From assembly GCF_905220365.1 (NCBI RefSeq), contig NC_061129.1, positions 7,936,803 to 8,000,802 of the forward strand: a DNA stretch of 64,000 bases, given 5' to 3'. Below the pieces are notes generated by a model. It was not told the origin of the DNA. It saw nothing but the letters and a program-made list of their open reading frames with translations, and made no database searches. Of this stretch, positions 37,036-47,888 are shown in pieces. Made by a program: the position numbers and the translations under genes. Source of the stretch: Vanessa cardui. Taxonomy: Eukaryota; Arthropoda; Insecta; Lepidoptera; Nymphalidae. Each line of letters begins with the position of its first letter. Positions within the stretch are counted from its first letter, which is position 1.

Positions 37036-37081
37036 ACGGAGATATATATATATATAACTTGTTAGTTATATATATCTCCGT
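37036..37081. repeat. ACGGAGATATA inverted repeat
   Basis: ACGGAGATATATATA... from 37036 and its reverse complement ending in TATATATCTCCGT at 37081 form a hairpin, with a 4-nt length difference in the TA tract. The pairing extends imperfectly outward (ATTTCACGGAG versus CTCCGTAAAATTT), so the palindrome is about 70 bp in all. Confidence 0.7.
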
Positions 37082-37124
37082 AAAATTTCAAATATCGATG
37101 TCGTCCGGGAGTTATAATATTTAT

Positions 37125-37262
37125 ATGTTAACGGTAGATAGTAGGTTCAAACTCGCCGCAAATCTAAGTTTTCATGTGCATTACTTTTAATCATCATGAT
37201 TAGAAAACCCGCCGTAGTCGTATGTAAATCTGTCATATGTGTATATTTCCCATATTAAAATC
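37125..37262 (+). repeat. Degenerate SINE fragment
   Basis: A box-B-like 'AGGTTCAAACTC' near 37142 is followed at the expected distance by 'TTTTCATGTGCATTA' and 'CTGTCATATGTGTAT'. It is weakly similar to the SINE family here. Confidence 0.35.
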
Positions 37263-37640
37263 TTTTTCTATATACATATAATAAAAATCAATAAATTCTA
37301 ATTTTGAGTCAATATTCCTAACCTCTCCTTATTTACAAACGTGGTTTCCTCCCCACGATTGATGTATCATAGGACCGTTTGCCTATTTTATTATTAATAA
37401 ATAAATAAGTGGGATTTCATTGAATTTCTGAAAGCAAAGATCTCTTACAAAGACGACATAGTTTATATTTAATAAAATGTTATTGGAAATTTTCCGTTTT
37501 CGATGTTAGCCGAAAATATTGATATTGCTTTATTTTAGTTTACTTAAATATGAATAGCGAACAACTATCATATCATAAGGTCTAGTAATAAGTAATAATA
37601 AAATGTCTTTCTTCTTAGAATCAAATATCTCTGTATCATG

Positions 37641-37990
37641 TCTATACATATAATAAAATTGGAGTGTCTGTCTGTAATATTAAAACAATAAAGTTTTCCT
37701 AATTGCATTTGTTGTGAAAGCTAATTTAGAAATTTCTAAAAGAAATTAATAAAAACGAAAATAACTGCGAAAATAAGTGCTGATGCGTTCGATTTTCTAA
37801 GTACAGTTGTCAATACAGCTCTCACTCAGAACATTGTACGTGACTGAGGCACCGGCGGCGCAAGATAACCGCTGCTCGAAATTGTCCCAAATTGTGCCAT
37901 TTTTGGGTAAAACTTACAAAACTTAACATTTACTTTATTTTACGGTCAAAAATAATATAGAAATATTCTTTGTTCAAATAGGCCCATAAA
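37641..37990 (+). mobile_element. Helitron-like 5' end
   Basis: TCTATACATATAATAAAATT at 37641 is very similar to the 5' terminus of the large Helitron (TCTATACTTATAATAAATCT at 50428) and is followed by a 'GTCTGTCTG' stretch. No matching CTAG end was located, so the right boundary is nominal. Confidence 0.45.
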
Positions 37991-38040
37991 AGCACTTGTG
38001 AATTGTCACGTTACAGTATTGAGTTAAAGGTAAATCTACA

Positions 38041-38104
38041 GCCGGTTCGGAAAGTAGATTCTACCGAAAAGAACCGGTAAATTTAGTAGTTACTCTTTTC
38101 CACC
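38041..38104 (-). mobile_element. LINE 3' UTR fragment (TTTTGAT-tail family), inverted
   Basis: 'GCCGGTTCGGAAAGTAGATT' and 'TAGTAGTTACTCTTTTCCACC' are the reverse complement of the middle of the 57118 LINE 3' UTR. Confidence 0.7.
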
Positions 38105-39282
38105 AATCCTATATATATAAATCAAGAAATAATAAGTCCGTGATTTTTTAATCATTAACTAACTGTATTGATTAACATGATTTATTTGTCAATGTTTGTT
38201 TGACATGATCTTTATTTTTTTTAATAGACCATAATTAAAATTAATTGAAAAATTAGTATAGAAAGTCGGTTACTTGGTGTGTGTTATTAGTTATTTTTCC
38301 TCCTCACATATAAGGATTGACGTCTTTTCTATCAAAAATGTTTATATTATGAATATAAATAATATTGTTGTAAATATATTGTGAAGCAACTGTAAATATA
38401 AACACTTTATTAAAAATATTCCGAAGAGAATCTCGTGCTCGAAGATTATAAATAGACCAGACACCTCCTTTTTGTTGGATGAAAACAATTTCAATATATG
38501 TAGCGTTACTGTTCCGTTATGTCTTACGGCATTTTCGTATACTGATCGAGTACTATCAACATCAGTTTATTGTTACCTTTACAACCAGGTATGCTGCGGA
38601 GCTGAGTCTCCCTGAACGATAAATGTCATTTTGTCAATTAGAACTAATTTTTTTAGTAACCAAATTTGTTTGAGTGATAGAGCATTATTAATATTGTCAT
38701 AAAAGCTTTTTTGCCGTCTCCAAGTTAAAAATAAGTAAAGTGTTTTCAGCAAAAAAAATAATATTACTAATTCTTTTAACATGAAAGGAGATGTTTAGAA
38801 AAAAAATAAATAAAAAGGATTCAAAATTGATCGCTGTGGAAGACCCATTCTTAATACAGACCCAGAAAACTTTATTCCCGTAATAGACACCTGTTGAATT
38901 ATTTGGTTCAAATATGAAGCGGTGAGATCAAGAGCTTTATCAATATTATTATTACTTATTTCATACCATTATTTATACCAAAGTGAGTCAGAAGTTGATT
39001 TTTTTTTGTATTTTGCTCAACGATGGAATTATAGAATTAGGCCTACTACGCAGAGCGATCTTGTACTTGATCCTGCTTTTAAAAAATTGGTACTACCTTA
39101 CCACATTTTAATAAATCAGAAAATTAACTAGCTTCCAAACACTTGATCAATATTATGACTATTTACCGAAATATATCATAAATTCTTACAGTATTGATTA
39201 GATGCACAGAAAGACCCCATATCAATAGTTTTTTAATGTTAAGACTTAAAATAAATTTATTTTCGTTTTGTTAACTGCACAG
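38105..39282. other. End of the long GPCR intron, nothing recognised
   Basis: AT-rich. A TATAAATA at about 38449 has no coding frame after it. The stretch ends at acceptor TGCACAG (39276-39282). Confidence 0.45.
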
Positions 39283-39444
39283 GTTCTCTACACAAGAATT
39301 GCGGTGGGCTTGTGGCAGAGTTCACACGGGCTCGGGCAGTTAGGGCAGGGAAAATGCTGTGCGACGCAGTGCCCACGCGTGGACAAATCTGCCGCCAGCA
39401 GCTGTGAAACCCAAAGAACTCTCGTTGGAGCTTCTGACACTAAG
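39283..39444 (+). CDS. TrissinR: Trissin-receptor-like GPCR, exon with end of TM5 and intracellular loop 3
   Basis: This 162-bp exon (54 codons) lies between TGCACAG and GTAACT and is open and codon-aligned at both ends. It completes TM5 with VLYTRIAVGLW, the typical cytoplasmic end of a peptide GPCR. It continues into a polar, Cys- and Ser-rich intracellular loop 3 (GQGKCCATQCPRVDKSAASS), which would contact G proteins and be open to phosphorylation. The loop continues in the next exon with GKVSTPPRSSKPHET. The loop's low conservation and GC-rich codons differ from the surrounding AT-rich intron, which itself supports a real exon. Confidence 0.85.
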
Positions 39445-39816
39445 GTAACTAGATTAACATATGGATAAAGGAAGTATAACATTAAATTGTTAAGAGATAT
39501 TGTTTGGCACATTAAGAGTAAGGTAAAAAAGAAACAAAAGTAGTCCAAGGCATAATAATTTAATAAACGACCTCCTTCGGATTGTTTCCGTGCGAGAAAC
39601 TTTCAAGTCGAGTGTAAAATCGTTCATTGTTATGCTACATTGCTTTTATCGTCAGTGAAATTATTTCATGAAATATTAATTGAACTTTTAGCGCTTGTTA
39701 GATCAATGTTCAGCAAACAAAATTATAAATTATTTATATAGCAGTATAATAAAGCCGAGTCTGTTTGTCTGAATGAGCTAATCTCAGCAAACTTTTAATC
39801 GAATTTAATCTCGTGA

Positions 39817-39882
39817 AATGACGATTCAAAAGTGGTGGTAAGAGCCTCCTTTAATGAAATATATTTTGATTGATTTAATTAG
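39817..39882 (+). mobile_element. LINE tail fragment (TTTTGAT-tail family)
   Basis: 'GAAATGACGATTCAAAAGTG' followed by 'AGCCTCCTTTAATGAAATAT' and 'ATTTTGATTGATTT' matches the last ~70 bp of the 57118 LINE. Confidence 0.55.
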
Positions 39883-40137
39883 CCAACCCAGTCAGAGAGA
39901 GAAAGAGAGAGATAGTATTATGCCGACATATAAATCGTTCTATATGTTATGCATATAAAATAATATATCAGGTCTGGTCGGTACAGCCCCTCTATCTCCT
40001 AATAATTATAAATCATTAATGTCAAAGTGATTTGCGCTACTAGATAACGTATAAAAATCTTTAAAAAATATTATAACATTATTTTTTTAAAAATGACACA
40101 AAATGTCGCCTTTGTTTTGTGTTATATATTATTTATA

Positions 40138-40189
40138 TTGGTATCTTGAGTAACGTTCCGATTTAACGGAACGTTACTCAAGATACCAA
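40138..40189. repeat. Perfect 23-bp hairpin with 6-nt loop
   Basis: The arm at 40138-40160 (TTGGTATCTTGAGTAACGTT, then CCG) is the exact reverse complement of 40167-40189. The loop is ATTTAA. Such length without a mismatch in otherwise old intron DNA suggests recent origin or the terminal structure of an element. Confidence 0.9.
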
Positions 40190-40635
40190 TTGAGAAATCG
40201 TTGGCGGTAATTGTAAATAATATTTCTTTTGTTTTTCAAATAGACAAATGCCACCTTAGTCTACCCGTGACCACGAACGCTGCAAAGTGCTCGAAACGTC
40301 GGAATGTCAAAAATAATTAATATACGCGATTCAAATCCGTTACAACTAGTTTTATTTCAATATGAAATAATCGCGAAAATTTAAGACAACATTATGAGAA
40401 GTTAATTACCGAAGTAACCATTTATTTTCATAACAATTCAAAACTACCTGGGACGACTAATCGAAGATTATGGGTTCAAATCTGTTTATATAGTATTTAT
40501 CGCGCTCAGCGTGAAAGGAAAATCGTGTCATCTGTGTATCCACCTACCCGGCTTGGGACAACTTCCTAGAATAAACATCAAGCCTTTGCAAAAAAAGGCT
40601 TAATTTAAAACGACTTCGATACAAAGCACAAGTTA
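40190..40635. other. Intronic DNA with possible old repeat pieces
   Basis: It contains a stretch near 40265-40390 (AACGCTGCAAAGTGCTCGAA and following) that reads like a dispersed repeat, and a degenerate SINE-like piece at about 40450-40615 ('GGGTTCAAATC', 'GTGTATCCACCTACCCGGC'). Neither is secure. Confidence 0.35.
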
Positions 40636-40859
40636 CAAGAGTAACCTAGCGTTCAACACGGCGTTATGACATTTGATTCTATATCATAATTTATATCACA
40701 CCATTATCGCATTATATACAATTATAGTTATAATTAATTTATCAATAATAACTAAAACTATAATAAATATTATTTTATATGGCATAGCATTTAATACTGA
40801 CATGTAACACTATTTCTTACTTTAAATATGATTGAGCTGTCATTAGAAAACAATTGGAC
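40636..40859 (+). repeat. Interspersed repeat shared with 59041-59285
   Basis: Long matching blocks occur in both places: 'TTATGACATTTGATTCTATA', 'TATCATAATTTATATCACA' and 'GGCATAGCATTTAATACTG', then 'CATGTAACACTATTTCTTA' and 'ATTGAGCTGTCATTA'. The 59041 copy has about 20 bp extra in the middle. It is non-coding and the family is unknown. Confidence 0.85.
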
Positions 40860-42829
40860 TATAGCGGGGCATTGTAACAAAATATGTTGAGATTGAAGCA
40901 TCATTGTAAAACAATTATATTATTTTGGCCATCCCGAACTACTGAAAATACACAAGTTATCAACATGATTCCTATATTTTCGATATTAATATATTATGCA
41001 ACCTTCCAAGTAATAAACCTAAACTGTAATGACAATCGTGTAGAAAACAATCGGGCTGTTTAGAAAAAGTAAGCAAATAAAGGAACATATGCGATATATT
41101 TCTTTGTTCTAACTGTTTAACTAACGACCCGCCCGATGAATCACTATTCGTGTCTAGCTTATAAAGATGGCGAATCATCATAATAATGACTGCTTCTCAC
41201 CAAAATATATTTATTACTTATATATTTTCTAGATAATGATATCCAATCACAAGAAACGAAATGATTAGATATGAACAAACTAACAAATAATTAGTAGTAT
41301 CTTTTGAGCAAAATAATTTATTATAAAATTAAACCCATTTCAAAATTTGAAACAGCCCTTAAACTAAAAAGAATAACAATAAATACGTATCTAAGAAACT
41401 ACTAGACCAATTTTAATGAAACTTACAGTGTTCCCTAAGTTCAAGTAACGTACACTTAAATTAAAAAATAACAAATCAATCATCAATTCGACGGGAAATT
41501 CGTGGACAAACACACAAACAGATACCAAATTAAGCACACATTTTTGGAAGCATAAATGTATAATCATACTCAAATATAATTAAATTTTAACAATGTTACA
41601 GATATAGATGTCGAACTGATAACCACCATTTTTTACAAGTCAGTAAATTCGTAAAGAAGCAATACGACATAAACTGTTTCGAATATACGATTTGATATGA
41701 ATTATACATGTCCCACAAATTAATGACAGTTAAAGTAACTAAAGAAATGACTATTGTAAAAACCGAGTTATGTTGTTTTTTCTTTATAAAATCAACAGTA
41801 GAAAATTCAACATTCATGTTCATTGTAATTTGCATAGACTTACTTCGTTAATGTTAACCTAATTAAGTATTGCTCACGAACCTAAACCTGTACGATTATA
41901 CGTTATTATTAATTAAATACTATACGAGTCTCCCGCGAAACTTCGTGCTTATCCAAAAGAAATGGAATTAGTCAATGACAATTTTCACTAAGTTTCTTTA
42001 CGTTTTTAATTTTTTTTACAGCCGTAGTACCGCTCTCTAACCGGCCAGTAACTTTTTCCAATTTCCCAATAATGATTTTTAAATTAAAAAAAATGTAAAT
42101 TGCAATCAATCCTTTTTATTTTTCTGCACCTCTATAACTAGACTTCTTCAAAATGAGACTATTCCAATTTTCTATGTACAGCTATCGCCCAAGAATCGCT
42201 AGGACAAAATCGGTTTACGCTATTAATATATAATATTAAATAAGATTTATTAATTTATCGGTTTGAATAGTGAAACGATTCGTTACACTGACAATATTAC
42301 GTAAATATTTGTTAAGACAAAGCTGAAGCAACATTCGCTGCATAATTGAGATAAATCACGTATTACTTCGGAACAGACGAATAAGCGATCATTTATTTCA
42401 TATTAAGATTCAACACTATCTGATTAATTATTTAGTCAGGAGGGAACATGCTAAATTGCATGTGCCTGTTTGATGTTCACTATTTATATATATTATAGTA
42501 AAATTATAAATGATGTTAGTTTATAATAAATCTAGACAAATTGCAAACTGTCGAAACATTGTGAACGCAACATTAAATTTGCAAAGAAACCAAAATTACA
42601 TTTCGTTAGTTTATAATCTCACAGATTATTGTTAGTGTTTTGTTAGTGTTTCTACAATGAAACTGAAATGGCGTTATATTGATTGCAATATACACTTTTT
42701 TTTAATTAGCTGAAACTGCGATTTAACCTGCGAGAAATTTATCTATACATAGTACAAAACATCACGACTCATTTGAACACACGAGAGGTGAATTAAAAAT
42801 GTTGCTTTCCCCGAACTAAAACTATTTTC
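40860..42829. other. Intronic DNA, nothing recognised
   Basis: AT-rich. The small open frames here (for example the minus-strand frame at 41596-41835) have no recognisable features. Confidence 0.4.
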
Positions 42830-42916
42830 ATGCCAAATTTCATCAAAATCGGTTCAGTGGTTCAAGCATGAAGAGATAACAGACAGATTTACTTTTGTAT
42901 TTATAATATTAGTATA
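42830..42916 (-). mobile_element. Helitron-like 5' end fragment
   Basis: 'CATGCCAAATTTCATCAAAA' and 'GATAACAGACAGATTTACTT' leading into 'TATTTATAATATTAGTATAG' correspond to the 5' portion of short Helitrons like the one at 44743-44959, read on the minus strand. The 3' end was not located. Confidence 0.45.
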
Positions 42917-42982
42917 GGTACAATAACGTTATTTTCGTTTTGTAAAGGTTAGAAAGAACAACGAGTGGACGCGTGGATAAGA

Positions 42983-43170
42983 GCGGATATAGCGCAGTAG
43001 TTACGCGTTGATCTTAATTGGCAATCGCTGGTTTAATTTCGGGCAAGCTTCACTGAGCTAATTTATCTCGTATTCAGTGGTGCAGAAAATCACCGTGAAA
43101 AAAATTAAATGTGACAGATGAAATTCTGCCGCATGTGGACCGCATTGGCTCAACGTACAGCTCTCTTCTG
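42983..43170 (+). repeat. Degenerate tRNA-derived SINE
   Basis: The head ('GGATATAGCGCAGTAGTTACGC') and body pieces ('GATGAAATTCTGCCGCATGT') are in the expected order. It is strongly diverged. Confidence 0.5.
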
Positions 43171-44247
43171 CCTAATAATGTAATTTAGCAGCTTAACTTT
43201 ATTAAAAATTTAAAAAATGTATATATGTATTTGTAACATTGTTAAATTAAACCTAATAGCTTAATAAGATTTTTAAGTACATATTTGATACTATAACTTA
43301 CTAATAAGTGAAAGATGAATGACTTACAAAAAATATATTATATGTGATTATTTTACTGCATACATATTTTTATAATTTTATATTTCTAAACATTTTGGCC
43401 ATGCATCGAATGTGTTTCGAAATTATGAGTCGTCATTTGAATCGTAACCTTGGTAAATAGGTGAATATGTAAATAAATAGTAGAAGCCTATTATATCGCC
43501 ACGTAAATGCAAGTGCATTAGTTTGAAGTGCAATTCGTTATGGCACATAAGAGAGAGAGGATTAGCCGGTCGCAACCAAGTGGGTGACTAATAAATTATT
43601 CAACAGTGCTACCGTCTATTTATATGATTTTATAGAAACTTGCTTAAACAAATAGAAAGAAAACAAACCTAGAATACTGAACGACAAACAAACGTGATTA
43701 TGAAGCAATGACAAGCGGCTTAAATGTTTTTTTTTTTTTCTTTAAAAAGACTTTACAAAATCTCCCATCTTAAGCTTAAGCCGAACACATTCGAGTAAGA
43801 ATAATTCGGGTATCTTTTGTGGTGCTGCGTGGATTCGCATCCAAAATCTAACCGGAAAAGACGATAAGCTTTTATTCTTTTATAAAGTTAAAAACGGGGA
43901 CGCTATGTTGTTAAATCCTGAATAATACAAGTACCGACAACGAGGAATAAAGGATATATCCTTGCATAATAATACTGAAACACCTCGGTCACGACTCGTT
44001 TACAACACCGCTCGTTCATTTATTTTAATAGAACGATGTGTAAACGTTCACGATCCCATTGTTTCTTAGTTATATACTCGAAATATTAGTGTGACATATT
44101 TATCAAGACAGAGATAGAAAAGTCAAATTATCACGCCAATACTATTGGAACGAAATTTGTTATTTTATCATTCTAATGATACCAATTCAAAAAACAACAC
44201 GAAATATTTAAAGATTCAAACTTTTTGTATATAAATATATTTCTTGG
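43171..44247. other. Intronic DNA, nothing recognised
   Basis: No gene or repeat supported. Confidence 0.4.
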
Positions 44248-44537
44248 TGATAGGGCTTTGTGCAAGCCCGTCTGGGTAGGTACCACCCACTCATCAGTTA
44301 TTTTACCGCCAAATAACAGTACTCCGTATTGTTGTGTTCCGGTCTGAAGAGTGAGTGAGCCAGTGTAACTACAGGCAAAATGGACATAACATCTTAGTTC
44401 CTAAGGTTGGTGGCACATTGACGATGTAAGGAATAGTTAATATTTACAGCGTCATGCCCTATGGGCAATGGTGACCACTTACCACCAAGTGCTAATATAT
44501 AATATGCTCGTCCGCCAACCTATAACATTAAAAAAAT
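44248..44537 (+). repeat. Best copy of the 'GGGCTTTGTGCAAGC' interspersed repeat
   Basis: It begins GGGCTTTGTGCAAGCCCGTC. It then runs through 'TGTTGTGTTCCGGTCTGAAG', 'AGTGAGTGAGCCAGTGTAAC' and 'GGTGACCACTTACCACCAAG' to 'CGTCCGCCAACCTATAACAT' and an A-rich tail. The A-rich end and lack of coding sequence suggest a SINE or the 3' end of a LINE. Related pieces are at 7395, 27658, 34579 and 46326. Confidence 0.8.
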
Positions 44538-44742
44538 GCTCTTTTTGTACGTTGATTCACTTTCTTGCCCTATATTACAAATCAGTTCTAAATACATCTT
44601 CTTATTAAAAATGTAACTCTAGTATAATTATTTTAAAATACAAATAACATTAATACATAAGTACTAATGTACTAATAATGTAATAGACTAGCAGGAAATA
44701 AAATGTAAAAATATAAAAAAAAGTATAAAACTTTATTATTAA

Positions 44743-44959
44743 CTAGCTGTTGCCCGCTGCTTTGCTCGCGTAGAATATGAAAATATTTCCAAATTAACTT
44801 AAAAGATTACGTTCATGATTGGTATACAAAGAGGTCTTACCTCTTTGATTCTATTTGTATACCAAATTTCATTTAAAGCGGTCCAATAGTTTTGGCGTGA
44901 AAGCGAGACAGACAAACAGACAGACAGACAGAGTTACTTTCGCATTTATAATATTATGA
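44743..44959 (-). mobile_element. Non-autonomous Helitron
   Basis: On plus it starts ACTAGCTGTTGCCCGCTGC, the complement of a Helitron 3' end with CTAG at 44743-44746. It ends 'TTTATAATATTATGA', the complement of a 5' TC end. Inside are a (CAGA)n run and an internal inverted repeat (TGGTATACAAA...AAAGAGGTCTTACCTCTTT...TTGTATACCA). It is 217 bp and has no coding capacity. Confidence 0.75.
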
Positions 44960-46325
44960 ATTAAATCATGTATAATGTATGAATTAAATGTGCAATCCAG
45001 CGTCTACAGTTATCATGACAACAGTGTTATCGCAATTTCCTAGAAATAACCTACGTTTAAAACGTAAATAATTAATCGACCAATTGAAAGCATAATTATT
45101 ATTGAGGATTCCTACGGAGAACCAGTGTTGTATAAATTTTATTGCCCCCTGCGCGGTCTTAAATATGATGAAGGAGTTGCTAAGACATACTGGCGCTTGC
45201 GGTGTTTGTAACACTGTGTGTTTATTATGGCTGATACAAGTATATTACAGTTTATAAATATATTCTTACATTACTCGAAATGAACACCAAAAGGTATGGT
45301 ACTTAAGAATTATTAACATGAAATCCTTAAATATATACAAATAGCAATTAAAAAATTGTTACCATATACATATTAGGTTGGTATAATCAGTTACCTTAAA
45401 TTGGACATTTGGTTCTACTTCAAGAAACACTGGTTTTGAACTGTGATATGACTTTGTGCAGGTCTGAACCCAGTTAGTTACAATTGAATGGAGAGTCAGT
45501 TATTATAATTGCGTCCACAAGTGTTATATTATTATAACGTAATAGGGTAATTTTTATTCATTAATTTTAGACACGCTATTAAGATGTTCCAATACATTCG
45601 TAATCTATTCTATTATATGATAAAAGTGAAAGTAAAATCTGTGTTCTGCCCTTTCATGGCTAAATCACTGAACTGAATTTGGTGAAATTTATTACGAAGC
45701 AAACTTGAACTTTGAGAAAGGAAATAATCTTTTTGTCTAAAATTTAACAAAAAATAAACTTAAAAAGTTTCTAATGTTATTGATCGATCATAAGAATCTT
45801 TGAAAATTCTTTAAAAAGTTTTAAAAGAAGAAGGTTTGACAATTTATACACACAAATAAAGCACATGGAAATTTCTTAATTTGTGTGTATGTATGTATGT
45901 TTTATTTGCAATCCGCAATCTTCGCTTAAAATTCTAGAGCCCTTGTATAAAAAGCAAGTAATATTTGCTAATAACACAATAACTAGCTGAAGTTCTCTTG
46001 CAGAAATAACTATACACGAACAATGGCAAAGAATATTTGTCACGACTTCATTGTATTTGAATCGAACACATTATGACACACTTGTCATACTATGCGTGTC
46101 GCTATTGCCACAATTTGCTTATATCATACCAGATCCTTGGAAATTCATTTAAATATTCATAAGTATAAAAACTTGGTTTTCTCATTATACATTTAGAAAG
46201 CTGAATAAAAATCTAGTATCCTACTCAGAGTCTCAGTGTACATTAGACTTGTATTAAAGTATATTCTGTGTATTCTGAGCAATGTAATAATATAAATTTT
46301 TGTATTTTTTTTCTGTTTTACTTGT
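44960..46325. other. Intronic DNA, nothing recognised
   Basis: AT-rich. One minus-strand frame (44984-45214) has no recognisable domain. A short fragment of the 44248 repeat may lie near 45440-45480. Confidence 0.4.
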
Positions 46326-46520
46326 GGATTTGCAAGCATATCTTGACACCCAAATCATCAGATATTCTGTCGCCAAACAGCAAAATCCACTATATATTTT
46401 TGTGACATGATGCTCTGTGTATCCAGTTTGGGTAATGGTTACGACAGCAATTTTCATGGGCAGTGGTGATCACTTACTGTAGTTGCCTAAGTTGCCCACC
46501 CACCTACTATACCATAAATA
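46326..46520 (+). repeat. Diverged copy of the 'GGGCTTTGTGCAAGC' interspersed repeat
   Basis: 'TGCAAGCATATCTTGACACC', 'ATCATCAGATATTCTGTCGC' and 'GGGCAGTGGTGATCACTTAC' occur in the same order as in the 44248 copy, ending in 'ACCATAAATAAATA'. It lies about 110 bp before the last receptor exon. Confidence 0.6.
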
Positions 46521-46632
46521 AATACTTCCTATAAACTACCCCTTCATATAAATCTCACGTAATTATGTTAAATATATAAATACAAATGTCAATTTATGAA
46601 CCCTCTCGTTAATTATTCTTTTCTTATCACAG

Positions 46633-47106
46633 GGTAAAGTGTCGACGCCACCAAGAAGTTCAAAACCCCATGAAACCCGAAACTGTCATCATTTGAGCCA
46701 CCTCTCCCGGAACGTGCTGCGCGCGCGCCGTGGTGTCGTGCGCATGCTCATTGTAGTCGTGCTAACGTTTGCCATATGCAATCTACCGTTTCACGCGCGC
46801 AAGATGTGGCAGTACTGGTCGAGTGGCTACCAGGGTACGAGTGACTTCAGTGCTCTCCTAACGCCATTAACCTTCCTGATCACATACTTCAACTCCGGAA
46901 TCAATCCGCTATTGTACGCGTTCCTGTCTAAGAACTTTCGGAAGGGAATGCGAGAACTCTTATTCTGCAACTTTCCCGGTAAAAGGAAGAGTGACAATTT
47001 AATACTATTGAATCGCGTCGGTGGAATGGGATTGCGGAGAAGTTCGACGCGATCCACACGCGCCAACTGCAGCACGGTCACGATGGCTCCCAATGGGGAA
47101 TCATGA
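46633..47106 (+). CDS. TrissinR: Trissin-receptor-like GPCR, last coding exon (TM6, TM7, C-tail)
   Basis: This terminal exon follows ATCACAG and stops at TGA 47104-47106. It encodes 157 residues: the rest of loop 3, then TM6 'MLIVVVLTFAICNLPFHARK' with the F..C..P.H motif. The short extracellular loop contains 'MWQYWSSGYQGTS'. TM7 'ITYFNSGINPLLYAFLSKNF' has the NPxxY motif. Helix 8 has a likely palmitoylated Cys (ELLFCNFPGKRK), followed by a Ser/Thr/Arg-rich tail. The combination NLPFHARKMWQYWS plus LLTPLTFLITYFNSG is what I remember of insect trissin receptors, which bind the disulfide-rich neuropeptide trissin. The visible protein totals 330 residues, so about a third of a normal receptor is missing upstream. 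The sequence is GC-rich compared with its flanks, with no defects. Confidence 0.88.
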   Translation, partial: GKVSTPPRSSKPHETRNCHHLSHLSRNVLRARRGVVRMLIVVVLTFAICNLPFHARKMWQYWSSGYQGTSDFSALLTPLTFLITYFNSGINPLLYAFLSKNFRKGMRELLFCNFPGKRKSDNLILLNRVGGMGLRRSSTRSTRANCSTVTMAPNGES

Positions 47107-47888
47107 GGTTTACATCGCCGCAGGTTTCTCTATAAAATCGAAAATACGGACATTTCCTGATTAACGGAGAGTACCGACGAGGTAACTAGTAGCAGCTATT
47201 GTACGGTTTCAACGGTTTCTAGGCGAGATTTGTACGATTAAATCTCCGTAATGAGCCGTCTAATTGTGGATACTAAAGGGACTATGTTGAATTAGTGATC
47301 TCATGAGCTTAATATAGTACGTAAATGTTGTAATTGATGAACGTTATGAGCAAATACCAGTTTGGTTTTTTTTTCACTTTTGTATAAATAAGTTATTTTA
47401 TTAAGCTTTGTTATATATGTAAGTATGTTATAATTCATTCTACATTAAATGTAAATATTTATATTGAAACTATTCATACGATTTAAATAATATTCATATG
47501 CTTGCAAATATTTGTATCTAGAAAACTAATGTACTTTTATAAAAATCTTAGTACTTAGTATATAAGTATAGTAACTTTATTAAAAATTTCTTACACTTTG
47601 TACATAACAAAATAAGTATATATTTGTAAAAATGTTAAAAAATATATTATAGATGCAAAGTTTGAAGTGGTACAAATATTATAATTATTTTAAATAGCGT
47701 TTGACTTTGAAAGTCAATTACCTAATTTTAATGAACCAATATTGTGAAATCGTTCTAATTATATCTAGAATTAGTCACACAAATCTCTATATCAGTAGAC
47801 ATGTTTTCTTTTCCATAATCTCTTTAATTGTATGATGTTTCCCTGAAATTATATCTTATACATATATATTATAATTTATTTAAATAAA
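47107..47888 (+). other. TrissinR: Probable 3' UTR of the receptor gene
   Basis: AT-rich sequence after the receptor stop. The first clear AATAAA signal in a suitable setting is at 47883-47888, giving a ~780-nt 3' UTR if used. The true polyadenylation site cannot be fixed from sequence alone. Confidence 0.45.

Larger units (their letters stand above)
6525..39282 (+). other. TrissinR: Very long GPCR intron (~32.8 kb)
   Basis: It runs from donor GTAAGT at 6525 to acceptor TGCACAG ending at 39282. The intron interrupts TM5 between codons. It carries most of the repeats listed in this window. I found no additional exon with GPCR-like sequence inside it, although small alternative exons cannot be excluded by reading alone. 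Confidence 0.85.
39445..46632 (+). other. TrissinR: GPCR intron (~7.2 kb)
   Basis: From GTAACT at 39445 to ATCACAG ending at 46632, within the coding sequence of intracellular loop 3. It holds a hairpin, an interspersed repeat shared with 59041, short Helitrons and repeat fragments listed separately. No further exon was recognised. Confidence 0.83.

Noticed and set aside
38440..38580. TATAAATA and following sequence as a solo LTR
   Set aside because: I found no TG...CA ends, primer-binding site or target-site duplication.
40260..40320. Possible hammerhead ribozyme or Penelope-like element (CTGCAAAG...CGAAACGTC)
   Set aside because: The CGAAACGTC part is suggestive, but the CTGATGA core is not matched and I could not pair the stems. 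Not enough to call.
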